Part shown: one piece after another, positions 36,190-47,890 of the stretch
Layout of the letters: every line of letters starts with the position of its first letter
How positions within the stretch are numbered: the stretch's first letter is position 1
Assembly: GCA_026419785.1 (NCBI GenBank)
Contig: JAODTK010001566.1
Coordinates: 62,001-126,000, forward strand
Length of the DNA: 64,000 bases
Direction of reading: 5' to 3'
Source: Sclerodactyla briareus
Taxonomy: Eukaryota; Echinodermata; Holothuroidea; Dendrochirotida; Sclerodactylidae
Position numbers and translations under genes: made by a program
The notes under the pieces: generated by a model
Database searches by the model: none
Told to the model about the DNA's origin: nothing
The model's input: only the letters and a program-made list of their open reading frames with translations

Positions 36190-36310
36190 CGGCAGTTGAT
36201 GACCCCCACACCCAGGACAAGAACCTTTCTGTAATAAAGGGGTCAATTTGGGGGGGAATCTTGACTCTGGGAAAGGAGGATGTGAGGATCGGGAGAGCTA
36301 TGTTGGTGAT
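36190..36310 (-). pseudogene. Partial copy of the terminal exon start (minus-strand gene)
   Basis: About 182 bases upstream of the real acceptor, the minus strand again reads TTTCCCAG followed by AGTCAAGATTCCCCC, ACCCC and AGAAAGGTTC. These match GGTCAGGATTCCCCC, ACCCC and GGAAGGGTTC of the terminal exon. The adjoining intron sequence (GCTATGTTGGTGATG) is also duplicated. A weaker third copy lies near 36540-36610. The copies look like a small tandem duplication of the intron-exon border. Confidence 0.55.
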
Positions 36311-37182
36311 GCATCACTGTACTGTTTCTTCTTTGAATATGGACAGTTGACACTAGGGCGTGGTGCCAGGGTTGACTGATTGCGGAAAGGGGGGGGGGTT
36401 GTCATATCAAGAGGTGGTGATCTTGATTTGGTGATGTTGAAATGTCAGTGGTGCTGTCATAGCACATTTACCCTACTCCTTACGAATAAAAGATTGCTCA
36501 ATCATGATTTAAGGGTCAAAATATGATTGGGGGTAGATGCCCACAAAAGGTAATTTTGGAGAACTTGGGACCCTGGGAAGGGAAGATTGTAAGAATTGTG
36601 AGAAGTATGTCATTTGTTGCTGTTGCTGTTATGTAGTTCAGCATGTGACCAAGTTCACACAGTAAAATGTGTTTTGCACGGTAAGTCTGGGGCCCAAAAT
36701 AGAAAGTCAAAATTGATCTAGCTGAATTAGAGGTACAAGGATGAAAATTGCTGATTTCATACTCACAATGATACCTTTGTATCATGATAGCAATACCAGC
36801 AATTTTTACTCCCCATACAGGGTCTCAGACGTACATCAAAAAGCCCCCGCCCATACGGTGCTATTCATCTGAAAAGTCAAGAGAGATAAACTTTCGCAAT
36901 TGAACTATTATCCATTAGGCTTTTCCTCCCTGCACTGGGGGCCCAGTCAGTACCCCTCCAATAGGCCCCATAGCCTAACCAGTCTTCAGCTGGGTCATTC
37001 AGCTCAAGTGGCTCGAGGAAAAAGTTGACAATACCACCTTTTTTTTATATAAAAAAGGTGTGTCATCAAACTTGCTGTCCACTAATCCCCCCCATGATTA
37101 GGTGATCATAAGGGAATAATATTAGTAACAATAGGGCCTCTGACACCCTCTGCCAATGTTTTTATTTCCATGACCCACTCAC

Positions 37183-37400
37183 CGTAGGGCTCGGCTTGAG
37201 ATTCAGGCCCCCGCGGGTCTGGGGTAGTGGGGGTACAGACTGAGCCCGTTGATTGAGCCCTTCTCCTCCCCGTTTTCTTGGCACTCCTTTCTTCTTCCCT
37301 TTGTCTTTCCTTGGTGGAGGCATGCTACTAAACTTGGCCTGGACAATCTGGATAACTCTAGGATCTGCCCACCCTTAGCGGACATCGAGGGCGGTATCAC
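37183..37400 (-). CDS. Unrecognised small protein, first coding exon (with 5' UTR part)
   Basis: On the minus strand a CTTTCAG acceptor (AG 37402-37401) opens the exon and GTGAGT at 37182-37177 closes it. The first ATG in the coding frame is at 37323, just after an in-frame TAG. It gives 47 codons ending exactly at phase 0: MPPPRKDKGKKKGVPRKRGG, then EGLNQRAQSVPPLPQT and NLKPSPT. The N-terminus is strongly basic, like a nuclear-localisation or nucleic-acid-binding tail. An upstream overlapping frame (MSAKGGQILELSRLSR, from about 37380) could be the true N-terminus if a base is missing. It would join the exon at 35804-36084. Confidence 0.55.
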
Positions 37401-37620
37401 CTGAAAGGATTATTGTGAGGCCACATGGGTTTGAGGTTGTCTGGATGATCTGGAGTTGGTATTTAGAGGTTGGTCTCCTTTGTTCAGAAGCCATTGTTCA
37501 TCACATATTTCACAGTATCATGAGTATTACAAAGGCCACTGCTTTCCCATTTCCTACATGACTGAGCTTTTATTGACTGGGATCAGTCCCTAAAATTTGA
37601 TTTAGTACCTTTTCTACAAA
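37401..37620. other. Upstream of the minus-strand gene, nothing recognised
   Basis: No coding frame, CpG island or repeat was seen. The true first (untranslated) exon and promoter of the minus-strand gene are probably within or beyond the adjoining repeat field. Confidence 0.4.
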
Positions 37621-38013
37621 CCCTGCGGTATCGCAGTGGTGAGACTGCCTCATACAGCAATTTGAACCTAGTCAATGTGCAGTAAATTTGTAAGGTAATT
37701 CACTTTCTTCTCTGTTCAAGGAGTAAGGGGAGATCTCACTCTTGCTGTATAAGATTTCAAGTCTCCAGAGATGATGCCTGTATTGAGTATATCATTGATG
37801 TTTTGCCCTTATAGGGTAACTAGCCCCGGTTGCATTATGATTAGAAGTTCTAAGTTAATAAAGACCATTCTTTCTTCTAAGGAGCAGTCACATCCTTACC
37901 CTGTTAGGTAGTCCACTGTGTCTAAAGGTGATGCCTATTTGGCTCCCATGAGTGGGTTGCTCCTGTCTATTGACTGATACTCCATACTCATATCATGTGC
38001 AGTAAGGTCAGAA
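37621..38013 (+). repeat. 195-bp tandem repeat field, part 1 (decayed)
   Basis: GTGCAGTA occurs at about 37677 and 37996, with TTCTAAGGAGCAGTCACA, CTCCAGAGATGATGCCTGT and CCCATGAGTGGGTTGCTCCT between. These are the same blocks as the cleaner copies at 40727-41695. The field continues on the far side of the hAT-like insertion. Confidence 0.6.
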
Positions 38014-38021
38014 GTTGATAA

Positions 38022-40502
38022 CAGTGCTGAAGGCTCGTCCGGTCTCGTTCTCGAGACCGGTCTCGAGTCCCTTTTTTTCAGGGACTCGGACTCGAAGTGC
38101 AATGACTCGGACTCGGACTCGACCCAAAGGACTCGGGACTCGGTCGCGAGTCCCTGTCCGATCCTCTATTTTTACAAATACAGAACTTCATTTTACGATC
38201 GTACAATTAAGACAAGCACAATATATATAACGTCGCCTCTCTAACCAAAAAGTAGCCCAAACTGTTCCCACGTACTTCCGACTGCCCGATGTCTAAATCA
38301 GGAGGGAAATACACATTCCCACGCATTTTACAGTCACTTAATCAATTATGAGATCACGATACATGCTTAATACGAAAAGCTATACATTGTGCCTAAACGT
38401 TTGCGTAGTTAGAAAAAAACTGTTTGCAATTATAAATCAGTCATGGAACAATATATCTATCCACAATTTTTTTTTTGGAATCGATCAAATGAGTGATACC
38501 TTGCTAACCGACCGAGACGTTACGCATTATTCCTGTTTAGAAATGATACATAACACGAAAACATTAACACAACCTGGAACTACTGTTTTCGGGAAGATTT
38601 ATAGCCTAGCTCTCACCTCACATGTGCCAATTTATGTTTCTAGGATACGTTTTAACCATTTTGTGCTTATCATATTCTGTTATCATAACTGACGTGGGTG
38701 TATTCTACTTTTTTGCCCTACTGGTTAATCAATGTTGAATAGGATCATGAGAATTTACCGGCAGGCGGTGGTGTTTGTCTTGTAATGTAATTCTCTATAA
38801 TTAATTGGGGTGCAATGCTTTTGCCCTCGCGAACATTTGCAATAACATTTTCTATATCCTCTGACGATAGGCGTGCAGCCATTTTATTCAGTGGCATGCC
38901 ATATATAACGAATAGTTAGGTACCGGTTAGGGAATAATAATGTATGTGAAATTTAAAAAAAAAAAAGAGTGATTCACAGGGAGGGGAGGAATGGGTTCAA
39001 GGATGGAGAAGGCTCCCATAAAAAAAGTAGATGAGGATGCGGAAGAAAGAGTGAGCAATTCCATTCTCTATGCTTTTCAATGATAGTTAATGCATGGCAA
39101 TCAATATTTCACAAAATTTGATTTTCAAATTAATAATTATTTCTCATTGGAATTGTGACTGTACGCTCCAGGGAGTCCAGGCCGACAAGACAAATTCATT
39201 GCAACTAAATATAGTCATTATTGCCCTGCTACACATCTCAGCTTCAAAATATCAGTAGACCTTTGATATTCGGCATGAGGTATGACCAGTCCCGTACTCT
39301 TTCAAGTTTTGTTATGTCAGTATATTGTGCCGAAAAAGTGTGATAGTTAGAAAAACTGTTTGCATTAGAAATCAGCATGGACAAATTTATCCATAAAATA
39401 TTTTTGCAATCGAATTCAAATGATTGTGCTACCTGCGAACGACGAACGTTTACAGCAGTATGCCTGTGTATAATGATACATCAACCGAACATTAACACAA
39501 CCTGGAAATTTATGTTTTCGGGAAGATTTATACGCCTAGCTCTCACCTGCAAACTGTGCCCATGATATGTTAGGCATACGTTCTTAACATGTGCTTCTCA
39601 TATTCGGTTATTCATAACTGACAGTGGGTAATTCTCCTTGTTTGCCTACATGGTTATCAATGTGAATCGATCATGACGGAAAGTTACCGGAGGCGGTTGT
39701 GTATTTTTTTTTGTTGTTGTTGGTTGTGTAGTTGTAAGTCTTATAATATTGCGGGTGCAATTGCTTTTGCCCTCGCGCACATTTTGCCAGTAACATTTTA
39801 TATATCTCTTGATCAATATGCGTCAGCTCATTTGATTCATGTGGCATGCATAATCTCTAACGAAGAGTTAGGTACCGGTATGGCTGAATAGATAGTAGGT
39901 GAAATACAAGAGTGATTCACAGGGAGGGGGAGGAAAGGACTGGGTTTCAATGATGGAGAAGGACTCCCATAAAAAAAAGTAGATGAATGTGGAAGAGAGC
40001 CAATTTATTCTCTGCTTTTCAATGATAGTTAATGCATGGCAATCGATGTTTTACAAATTTGATTTTCCAAATCATAATGTCAATTCTCATTTGGAATGTG
40101 CCTGTATGCTCCGGGAGTCTCCGGCCTACAGACAAAATCATTGCACCGGAAAGGTATAGTCATTATTGCCAAGTACATCTCAGCTATCAGTAAAATCATT
40201 AGACCTTTGATATTCGGCATGAGGTTTGACCAGCCCAGCAGTACTCTTTCAAAGTCTCGTATGGTCAGGTATATTGTCGCTCAGTAGCCGCTGCATGGAA
40301 ACATTGCCCGATATATAGCAATTTTGTTAAGTTTTGCCTAAATTTGTCCACAACACATAGTCAAGATCGAATTTGCATAAGGACTCGAGGACTCGGGACT
40401 TGGAAACAGACTGTGACTCGGACTCGGAAGCTGAGACTTCGGACTCGGATCGGAATGAGACTCGGACTCGGACCGGATTGAGAGGACTGGACTTCAGCAC
40501 TG
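38022..40502. mobile_element. hAT-like composite element, 2.48 kb
   Basis: Ends CAGTGCTGAAG (38022-38032) and CTTCAGCACTG (40492-40502) are a perfect 11-bp inverted repeat. They are flanked by TTGATAA on both sides (38015-38021 and 40503-40509). The duplication is 8 bp (GTTGATAA) if one G was dropped at the right end. Next to each end is a block of GACTCGG repeats. The interior is a direct duplication of about 935 bp (anchors GGGAAGATTTATA at 38591/39520 and GATTCACAGGGAGGGG at 38971/39914). No transposase frame was found. A third interior copy is at 58450-59650. Confidence 0.8.
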
Positions 40503-40509
40503 TTGATAA

Positions 40510-41695
40510 GTACCTTTCTGTTTGCTAAGGAACTTCTTGTTACACGTATATCAGGTATACTTCACCCCGGAGATCAGGTCAGTTTTGCTCTCGTAAGTGA
40601 GATTGCACTGTTAAGTTAGATGTTTTTTTTTCTTCGTTTTTTTTTTCTTCTAGAACATTGCATTTGTCCCAATGAACATTTATAGTCTCATGGGTTGGTG
40701 CCCATGTTCTCAACTAAAAGGCTCAGGTGCAGTAAGGTTGGCCGTATTCTGTATTTTCTATGGACAGTCACCACCCTTGCTATAATAGTTATTCCAGTCT
40801 CCAGGGTTGATGCCTGTATTTATATAGGAGAAAAGTTGCCCATGTTTGACATTTTCTCTTTTTCTAAGAGCAGTCCACCCACCCTGCTGTATTATTACTC
40901 CATAGCCTCTGGAGATGAAGTCTGCATTGCTCCCATTAGTGAGATTGTTCTGTTTAGTGACTAGACCCAAGGTGCAGTAAAGGTTACGTGTCACCATTTC
41001 TATAAGTTGCCCTGTTGCATAAGGTCAAATTATTGATTACCTTTTATATTTTCTAAGGCGACAGTCACAACCTGCTGTATAGGTGTATTCCACAGTATCT
41101 GGAGATGAAGCATTGTATTGCTCCCAGTAGTGAGATGCTCTGTTTTTAGTGACTGGACCTAGGTGCAGAGTGCAGTAAGATAATGTTTCACCATTTCTAT
41201 AAGGTTGCCTGTTGCATTAGGGTCAATTTATTGATTACCTTTTCTATTTTCTAAGGAGCAGTCACCGCCTAGGCTGTATAGGTATAGAAAGTCCTGGAGA
41301 TGAAGCATGTATTGCTCTCATTAGTGAGATTGCTCTGTTTTTAGTGACTAGACTAGTGGATGCAGTAAGATTATGTTGCCCATTTTCTATGCAAGGTTGC
41401 CCTGTTGCATAAAGGTCAATTTATTGATTACCTTTTCTATTATCTAAGGAGCGTCACAGCCTTGCTGTATCAGGTATTCCATAGTCTCTGGAGATGAAGC
41501 CTGGAGGCCTCTCATTAGTGAGACCCTTGCGCTGTTTTAGTGGACAGACCTAGGTGCTGCAGTAAGATGATGTTTCAACATTTCTATAAGGGTGCTGTTG
41601 CATAAGGTAATTTATTGATTACCTTTCTAGTCTCTAAGGAGCAGTTCAAGCCTTGCTGGTATCAGGTTTCCATAGTCTCTGAGATGAAGCCTGAG
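40510..41695 (+). repeat. 195-bp tandem repeat field, part 2
   Basis: Head-to-tail copies with GTGCAGTAAGGTT anchors at about 40727, 40970, 41165, 41359 and 41554. Shared blocks: TTTCTATAAGGTTGCCTGTT, TTATTGATTACCTTTTCTAT, CTAAGGAGCAGTCACAGCCT, TCTCTGGAGATGAAGCCTGT and TTAGTGAGATTGCTCTGTTT. The array is cut by a LINE at 41696 and resumes at about 46300. Confidence 0.85.
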
Positions 41696-42778
41696 TTTAG
41701 TTTAGTTTAGTTTAGGGATTAAGGGGCAGGAGAGGACACAAATTCCTCATAAACGACCCCGAGCCACAACCTCCCAGAAACGAAAAATGAACCAACCACT
41801 AAATAATTTCGCCGTGATTCCGGAAAAAATAAATCAAGACGTTCTTGAACGCATTCACAATCTTAGAGAGAACAACATTTTTAGGAAGACAATGCCACTC
41901 ATATGGATTCACTCTCTGCCGAGAAGAAGAAAATATTACGAATGTCCAATTCTGCAAGCGGCTTCCACGAAGTTGCGACAGTGGCCTCTAGTTGCAGTAA
42001 CCACGGGAAAATTCAATGAAGTAGTGGAAGGACAGGCCACATCGAGGTCATGGACAATTTTGAAACATGGAATCAAGTCACCCGAATTCGCCTCAGCTCC
42101 TTGGTAGTTTAGTGAGACCGAGACGCCTTAATTCTTCCTCGAGGATAAATTTTTCAGACAGTCAATAATTCTAGTTGCCCTACGCTGAACGTTTCAATAA
42201 CCTGCTGTCTTTTGCAAGTAGGGATTCCACACTTGTAAAGAATATTACAGGTGCGGTCTCACCAGTTGCTTAAACAGCCTTTTTTTGGCCTTACTACAAA
42301 CCAATCATTATCAAGGAAACTGAAGTAGTGACGTATGATCAAGCAAGAATCCAATTACCTCTTCTAGCAGTTCGGCACACACTGCTTGGAAGGTTTCAAA
42401 CAAGAATTCAAAAACAAAAACCCCAAGATCTTTCTGAAATCACCTCGTATCCTGAATATTTTGGCCATTTAACTTAGGAAGCGTTTCCGATTGTTGAAAA
42501 CAACAGGCATAACTTTTCACTTGTCGGCATTGAAAAAAATTTGCCAGTCGGAAAGACCATTTGGAAATCATATCCAGATCCCTTTGAACAATTTCAGCAT
42601 CATCATTCGAACCGACCTCCCGATCTACACTTGTTATCGCTGCACAAAAACTTCTTAACCCTGAATGAACAGAACCTTCAAGATTGTCAATTACGCCACA
42701 GATGAAAGAGTAACGGCCCGAGAACAGAGGCCCGGGGACCCACTAGTGACCTTTGCAAGAAGACGGACCCGCCCCCCA

Positions 42779-43191
42779 TTAATGGACAAACTCGTTGTTC
42801 CTATTAGAAACCCCTCCCCGAATCCACTTAAGGACATTACCCTCGATGCCAACAGCTCTCCAACTTGAGCAAGAGACGCGCATGAGGAACATTGTCAAAA
42901 GCTTTCTGAAAGTCCAGAAAACAAAGTATATCAAAGGCATGCCGTTGTCGACAGCAGGAACATGTAAATCTTCCATAAAGTCCAAGAGATTAGTCAAAAA
43001 CACGAAGCTTTTTTTCTAAAGCCATGCTGAGAATCCCTAATCAGACTGCTCATTGAAATAATCAACCATATTGATCCCGAATGATTGATTCCATTACTTG
43101 CAGACAACACTAGTAAACTGACTGGCCTGTAATTACAAGGAAGAAACCGGTTGCCTTTCTTGAAAATAGGAGAACATCCTGCTCTCCCCAA
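42779..43191 (-). pseudogene. Reverse transcriptase fragment of LINE copy 1
   Basis: Adjacent minus-strand frames give FKKGNRFLPCNYRPVSLL (RT palm entrance) and LIRDSQHGFRKKASC. They continue TNLLDFMED, DNGMPLIYFVFWTFRKL (equivalent of the first catalytic motif region) and VGIEGNVLKWIRG. Frames change between them, so no intact polymerase is encoded. The DD catalytic region lies further downstream (about 42590) in yet another frame. Confidence 0.8.
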
Positions 43192-44293
43192 TCATCCGGA
43201 ACAATACCTTCTTGCAGAGTCTTATTGAAAATATAGCTAATGGAACAGACACTCGTCGCAAAGGATTTTATTAATAAGGATAAACTCCGTCAGGACCAGG
43301 ACTTATCACTATTGAGCTTCTGCAGTTTCCCTTTAACTAACCCGGCGAGCACCCATATACCATACTATGCGGAGAAACCCGACCACTGTTCACCCAATTA
43401 TCCAAGTTCTTCATGAGTAAAAACAGACGAGAAATATTATTGAGAACCTTAGCCATCTCCTGGCTATCGCTAATTGTACTACCCGAGTCGAAATCTATCA
43501 AAGGACCAATGCTGTCCTTGACTTTCTTTCTGCTTCCCCCTCACATAAGAAGAAAAATGCACGAGGATCTCCTTTATGTTAGAGCATCTGCCTCTCAAAT
43601 CAAGTGTAGCACATAAACTAAACGCTGGCAAGCTTTGCTGACACTTTGAAATGCTCCTAAATCAGACCGTACCCCGAGAACGATAAAGTGCCATAAATGT
43701 CGCTTACGTTTATGGCCAGGAAACTTCCCTATTCATCCTCCAAGAAGGCCTCTGTTCTTACTGCGACGTTTCCCGCCTTCCCTCCAAGAACTTAAACTTT
43801 TCATACAACCCCAACCTCGTTAAACCTTTTCAATTAAACCATTTCCAAGAGTCAACAGCATTGACTTTCTATCAATTTATGCCAATCTACATCGCTAAAA
43901 AACCTAGAAAAGGCCATCGACATTGGCCATCGCGAAACGAGGACAAGCTCTACTCTCTGTGCGATATTGACGGAACAAGACGCCAACACATTGAAAAGCT
44001 AAATATCGTGATAACTTACACCGAGCTTACCCAAGCATTCTACTCTACATTATCTACAGAACCTGATCACTGCGCAAACTAAACAAATCCCAAAATATTA
44101 TGCGTCTGGAAAAAGGTACATGCTGAGAAAGAAACAATCCTGCGGGACATTGAAAAAAGCCAGATCTGACTGCCACTAGTACCATCATACCTAAGAAAGA
44201 TCAGGATAGTTTGACATCACCGCATATGATTGTACTCTTCCTAGAAACTTTCGAAAGTATGGTCGGAAAGAAGAGAGTTGTTGTCTTCACAGA

Positions 44294-44649
44294 TCATACT
44301 TGTGGAGAACGGTAACACACGCCAACTAATAAGATTGGGAATACCAAATGAGTTAGACGGAAGTTCACACCAAACGAAGTTGGACAAAAACTCACACAAA
44401 GATCGGCCTTATCAAAACTATTCAAGTCGAGACATCCCCCCACATAAAACAAAGACTCACCACCAATGCCACTTGGAGTATCGGTCCTATCTTGCATATA
44501 AACAACAAACCGGAAGGTGAACTCGGCTGTTGATGGGAAATATCACTGTTCAACCACGACTCTGTAATACAAGACGTTACAGGCTGGCCGTTTGCTGAAC
44601 GCAAAATCTGAACCATCCAAACTTGTTCCTGATTGATGAACATTAGCAC
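44294..44649 (-). pseudogene. Endonuclease fragment of LINE copy 1
   Basis: Minus-strand frames contain VTSCITESWLNSDISHQQP, the conserved TESWL block of apurinic-type LINE endonucleases. About 250 bases later comes FPILLVGVCYRSP, the GVCYRP block. They lie upstream of the RT fragments in the expected order and are separated by frameshifts. Confidence 0.75.
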
Positions 44650-46290
44650 AGGAAAAGACAGTGGACTAAAATCTATCTATGACCTCGCCAGAACTCCCAC
44701 TGCGATGCTTATTATTAACAACCCTGCCAGTAAAGTAAGCTACGGGAAACCAAAAACCCTAGCCCCCAAATTTAGTTTAACACCCTCCCACGCCAGGAAT
44801 TTACAACTTGCCTAACACGGAAGCCCCCGCCGCCAATTAAGGTGAGACCATTCCTTAGCGAAAAAGATCCACTCCTTCCCCAGAAACAACAAAACATCAC
44901 AAAACTGGAAACGCCCTCCTCAGCGCACTCTAATTCTAACCAACTGTTGAGACCCGCTATCGTCCTACCTGCAACTCGGACCGGTCAACTAGGGAGAATG
45001 CGCAAATCGCGCTTCTCGACCTAGTGACTTCAAGCCTGCACAGACGCATTCACAGACATCGGGATTTCTAGGACGTCCTGACGTCACCCCAGAAGATTAT
45101 TAGTGCATATCTCGACAACCACCACCATCTTAATTCTACACGATCCTGTTTACCCTCGTTCTAATATCCTCCACCCTTGCTCCCAGAAGAACAACACGCA
45201 GTACCTTCAGCTTACATATGCGGAGCTGAATTCCTTCAACCTATCCGGACAAATCGGAATCCCCCACAGCAAACACTTCCCTTTTACCTGTATGCCCCCC
45301 CCACAGGTCCACTCTTCACTACCCATTCACCTTCAACTGAAACCACCGGCTCTGACGTCGGCCCCTCCTCCTTGTTACAACACCCGGCCCCCACGCCGCC
45401 ATCCAAGGACCCCAGCACTCCTCCTGCACGGCCAGCACACTAAAACATCCTAGTGTCAAGGCCAGGACCAACCAACAACTACTTCCGTTGTATCGGCAGC
45501 AGCAGCGCCCCTCCTAAACTCTTCCCACTGACTCTCACTTGCCCCAAGCCGCGTTCATAGCTCGTCTACTCTATGACACTTCTTACATCTATAAATAATA
45601 CCCATCCGCCTTATGTCCTCAAAGCTTCACCCCCTTAAAAACCAACAGCCCCGACTTCAAAAACTCAATCCAGATATCGCAAAACCCGACGGGCTAATCA
45701 GCCATCCTTCCCTCCCATATCAGCAATCTAATAGAAGACAAAAGTACAAGAATTAGAATTAGGAGGGGCCGACTAGTGAAAACTACTAATGCAAAAGAAA
45801 AAAAACAAGAGTAAAGGGCTAAAAAGCACTCACAACACTAATCACTACCAATCCGCACATCACAAATACGGCCGGCGGAATAACAAAGAGGCTTACCGCG
45901 TATACCACGCATCCACGCGACGAACAAAACAGATTAACACACACAGTCACCACACAAACACAAAGGACAAACAATGCTTGAACAACCCTCATACAGCAAA
46001 TGGGTCTACGAGGGGGAACTCAACACCAAACGGAATAAGCTTAGGGCAGGAGCTAAACACGTATAAGATAAAACGATAAGCTGCAACTTCCACACGATTA
46101 CAACTAGGATCAGACAAACACGCAAAATAAAGAGATCCGTATGAAATTCTAAGCACTTGAAAAATCTCACGCCCAAAAAGATGCAAATCACGATCACACA
46201 CGAATAATATAACGAATGAATCAAGACAAAAAATGCAGAATCAGTAAGCGAAAACAGGCGAATTAATTGGCAAAATTGCACTTGTCGTGG

Positions 46291-46960
46291 TGTTTGCCCT
46301 CATGAGTGAAGCTCTCATGAGTGAAGGTTTCCTGTTTAGAGACTAGAACCAGGTACACACAACAGCATTTCATGAATTGGCCTCTTGCAGTGGAGGTTTA
46401 TAAATTATTGATGATGACCTTTTCTATTTTCTAAGGAGCAGTCAAGTCCAGCCTGCTGTATTAGGTATTCGACAGTCTCTGGAGATGAGGCCTGTATAGC
46501 TCTCATGAGTGGGGTTGTTTTTGTTAGCGACTAGACCCAGGTGGCAGTACGGTTATGTTTTCAAAGCATTTCTATGAAGTTGGCCGCTTGCAGTGCGGTT
46601 CGAAATTCTTGATACCTTTTCTATTTTCTGAGAGCAGTCACAGCCTTGCTGTATTGGTATTCGACAGTCCTCTGGAGATGAAGCCGTATGGGCTCTCCCA
46701 TTAGTGAGATTGTCCTGTTTTAGAAGACTAGACCCAGGTGCAGTACGGTTATGTTTTAGCATTTCTATGAAAGTTTGCCTCTTGCAGTGAGGTCTAAAGT
46801 ATTGATTACTTTTCTAATTTTCTAAGGAGCAGTCACATCCTATGCTGGTATTAGATATTCGACAGTCTCTGAGATGAGGCCTGTAATAGCTCTCATGAGT
46901 GGGGGGTTGCCCATTCAGTGATTGGGCTGATGTCAGCCGTGTGCCCAACAGCAGCTGGCT
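46291..46960 (+). repeat. 195-bp tandem repeat field, part 3
   Basis: Continues the array after the LINE. GCAGTACGGTTATGTTTT anchors at about 46540 and 46737 (197 apart) with CTAAGGAGCAGTCA and TCTCTGGAGATGAGGCCTGT blocks. It ends near GTTGCCCATTCAGTGATTGG. Confidence 0.8.
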
Positions 46961-47890
46961 AGGTCCAACTGTCCAGACAGGGCGGCGTGGTGGAGCGGGG
47001 CTCCGCCCCCCCACCCCCCACTAAAGTTGTTCCACTGTGCTTAACAATCGGCTCGTATGTATCAAGATGAAATCAAACTTTGATTCTCACATTTTAGAAC
47101 AAGAGTGCCACAATCTCGCTACCACCCTGGCAACCCATCGAACTCATTCTCAGTTCTTATTCGAATCATGAGTTGTTATTGGAGAATTTAAAATCCCACA
47201 TTTGATGGTCATTCTACAATTTCAATAAAATAATCCAAGGATCTTTTGGAAATAAATAATGGAATTTCAATGTTTGCTGGAATGTCTCCAAAATGAAATG
47301 AGAAGGGCATTGACTCTGACCTTCTTGCCAAACATGAAAATTCCACTATTCCACTATTAAGCATTCTATTACATTCTATCATTTGAACTGCATGCAACGT
47401 GATAAAACAGATACACAGGCATACAACCGGCTCCATAACAAAAGTTGGAGAAAAAGTAGGTAGACATTTGCCAAACGTCGGAGGAATAGTAGGATTTAAT
47501 CAGCAAAGTAGGAGTAAAGTAGGGGATTCCCACAAGTAGTTTTTGTTACTACTCACTAGCAAGGATTTCTATAAGGTCATTTCATAAACCTATGCAATAT
47601 GGAACCTGGATTGTAGTAGGGAAGTCACATAGCAAGAGATGTTGAAAAGTAGTTCATGACTTTCCTGCATTTTCTCCAAATAGTTCCTAATCTCTCGACA
47701 AGTCGCAAGATTTGAACGACAGCAGCAGTGGTTTCTCCTCGACCCATGCAGTAATGATTTTCTGCTCAAATCAGCTGTTGCCTCTGAGCTATTGTGATCT
47801 GCATGTTCCATTCTACAAGTTTCTTATAGAGTATCCAATCTTGTTAGCACAATTGCCCTTCTGGCCCAAGATGGTATCTTTTGATGGATG
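46961..47890. other. Spacer between repeat field and LINE copy 2
   Basis: No recognised gene. Two minus-strand open frames (47209-47436 and 47590-47811) are protein-like but match nothing I know. A purine-rich AGTAGG-type stretch lies at about 47452-47536. A similar purine-rich AGTAGGAG stretch recurs at 55797-55890, so both may belong to one decayed mobile element. Confidence 0.4.

Larger units (their letters stand above)
41696..46290 (-). mobile_element. CR1/jockey-type LINE retrotransposon, copy 1 (decayed)
   Basis: A 4.6-kb element reading on the minus strand. Order from its 5' end: GC-rich 5' region (46290-44700), endonuclease fragments (CITESWLNSDIS at about 44560; VGVCYRSP at about 44310), then reverse-transcriptase fragments (PIFKKGNR and NYRPVSLL at about 43150; QHGFRKKASC at about 43010; VGIEGNVLKWIRG at about 42830). 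The C-terminal RPHLEYCVQVWNP block is at about 42230. The 3' end is (CTAAA)4 on the element strand (41696-41715). Many frameshifts and stops. It splits the 195-bp repeat array. The short tandem-repeat tail, without poly(A), and the motifs fit the CR1/L2/jockey group. Confidence 0.85.

Noticed and set aside
45103-45453. Plus-strand frame of 116 codons, Pro/Ser/Thr-rich
   Set aside because: It is antisense to the 5' region of LINE copy 1, which reads on the minus strand.
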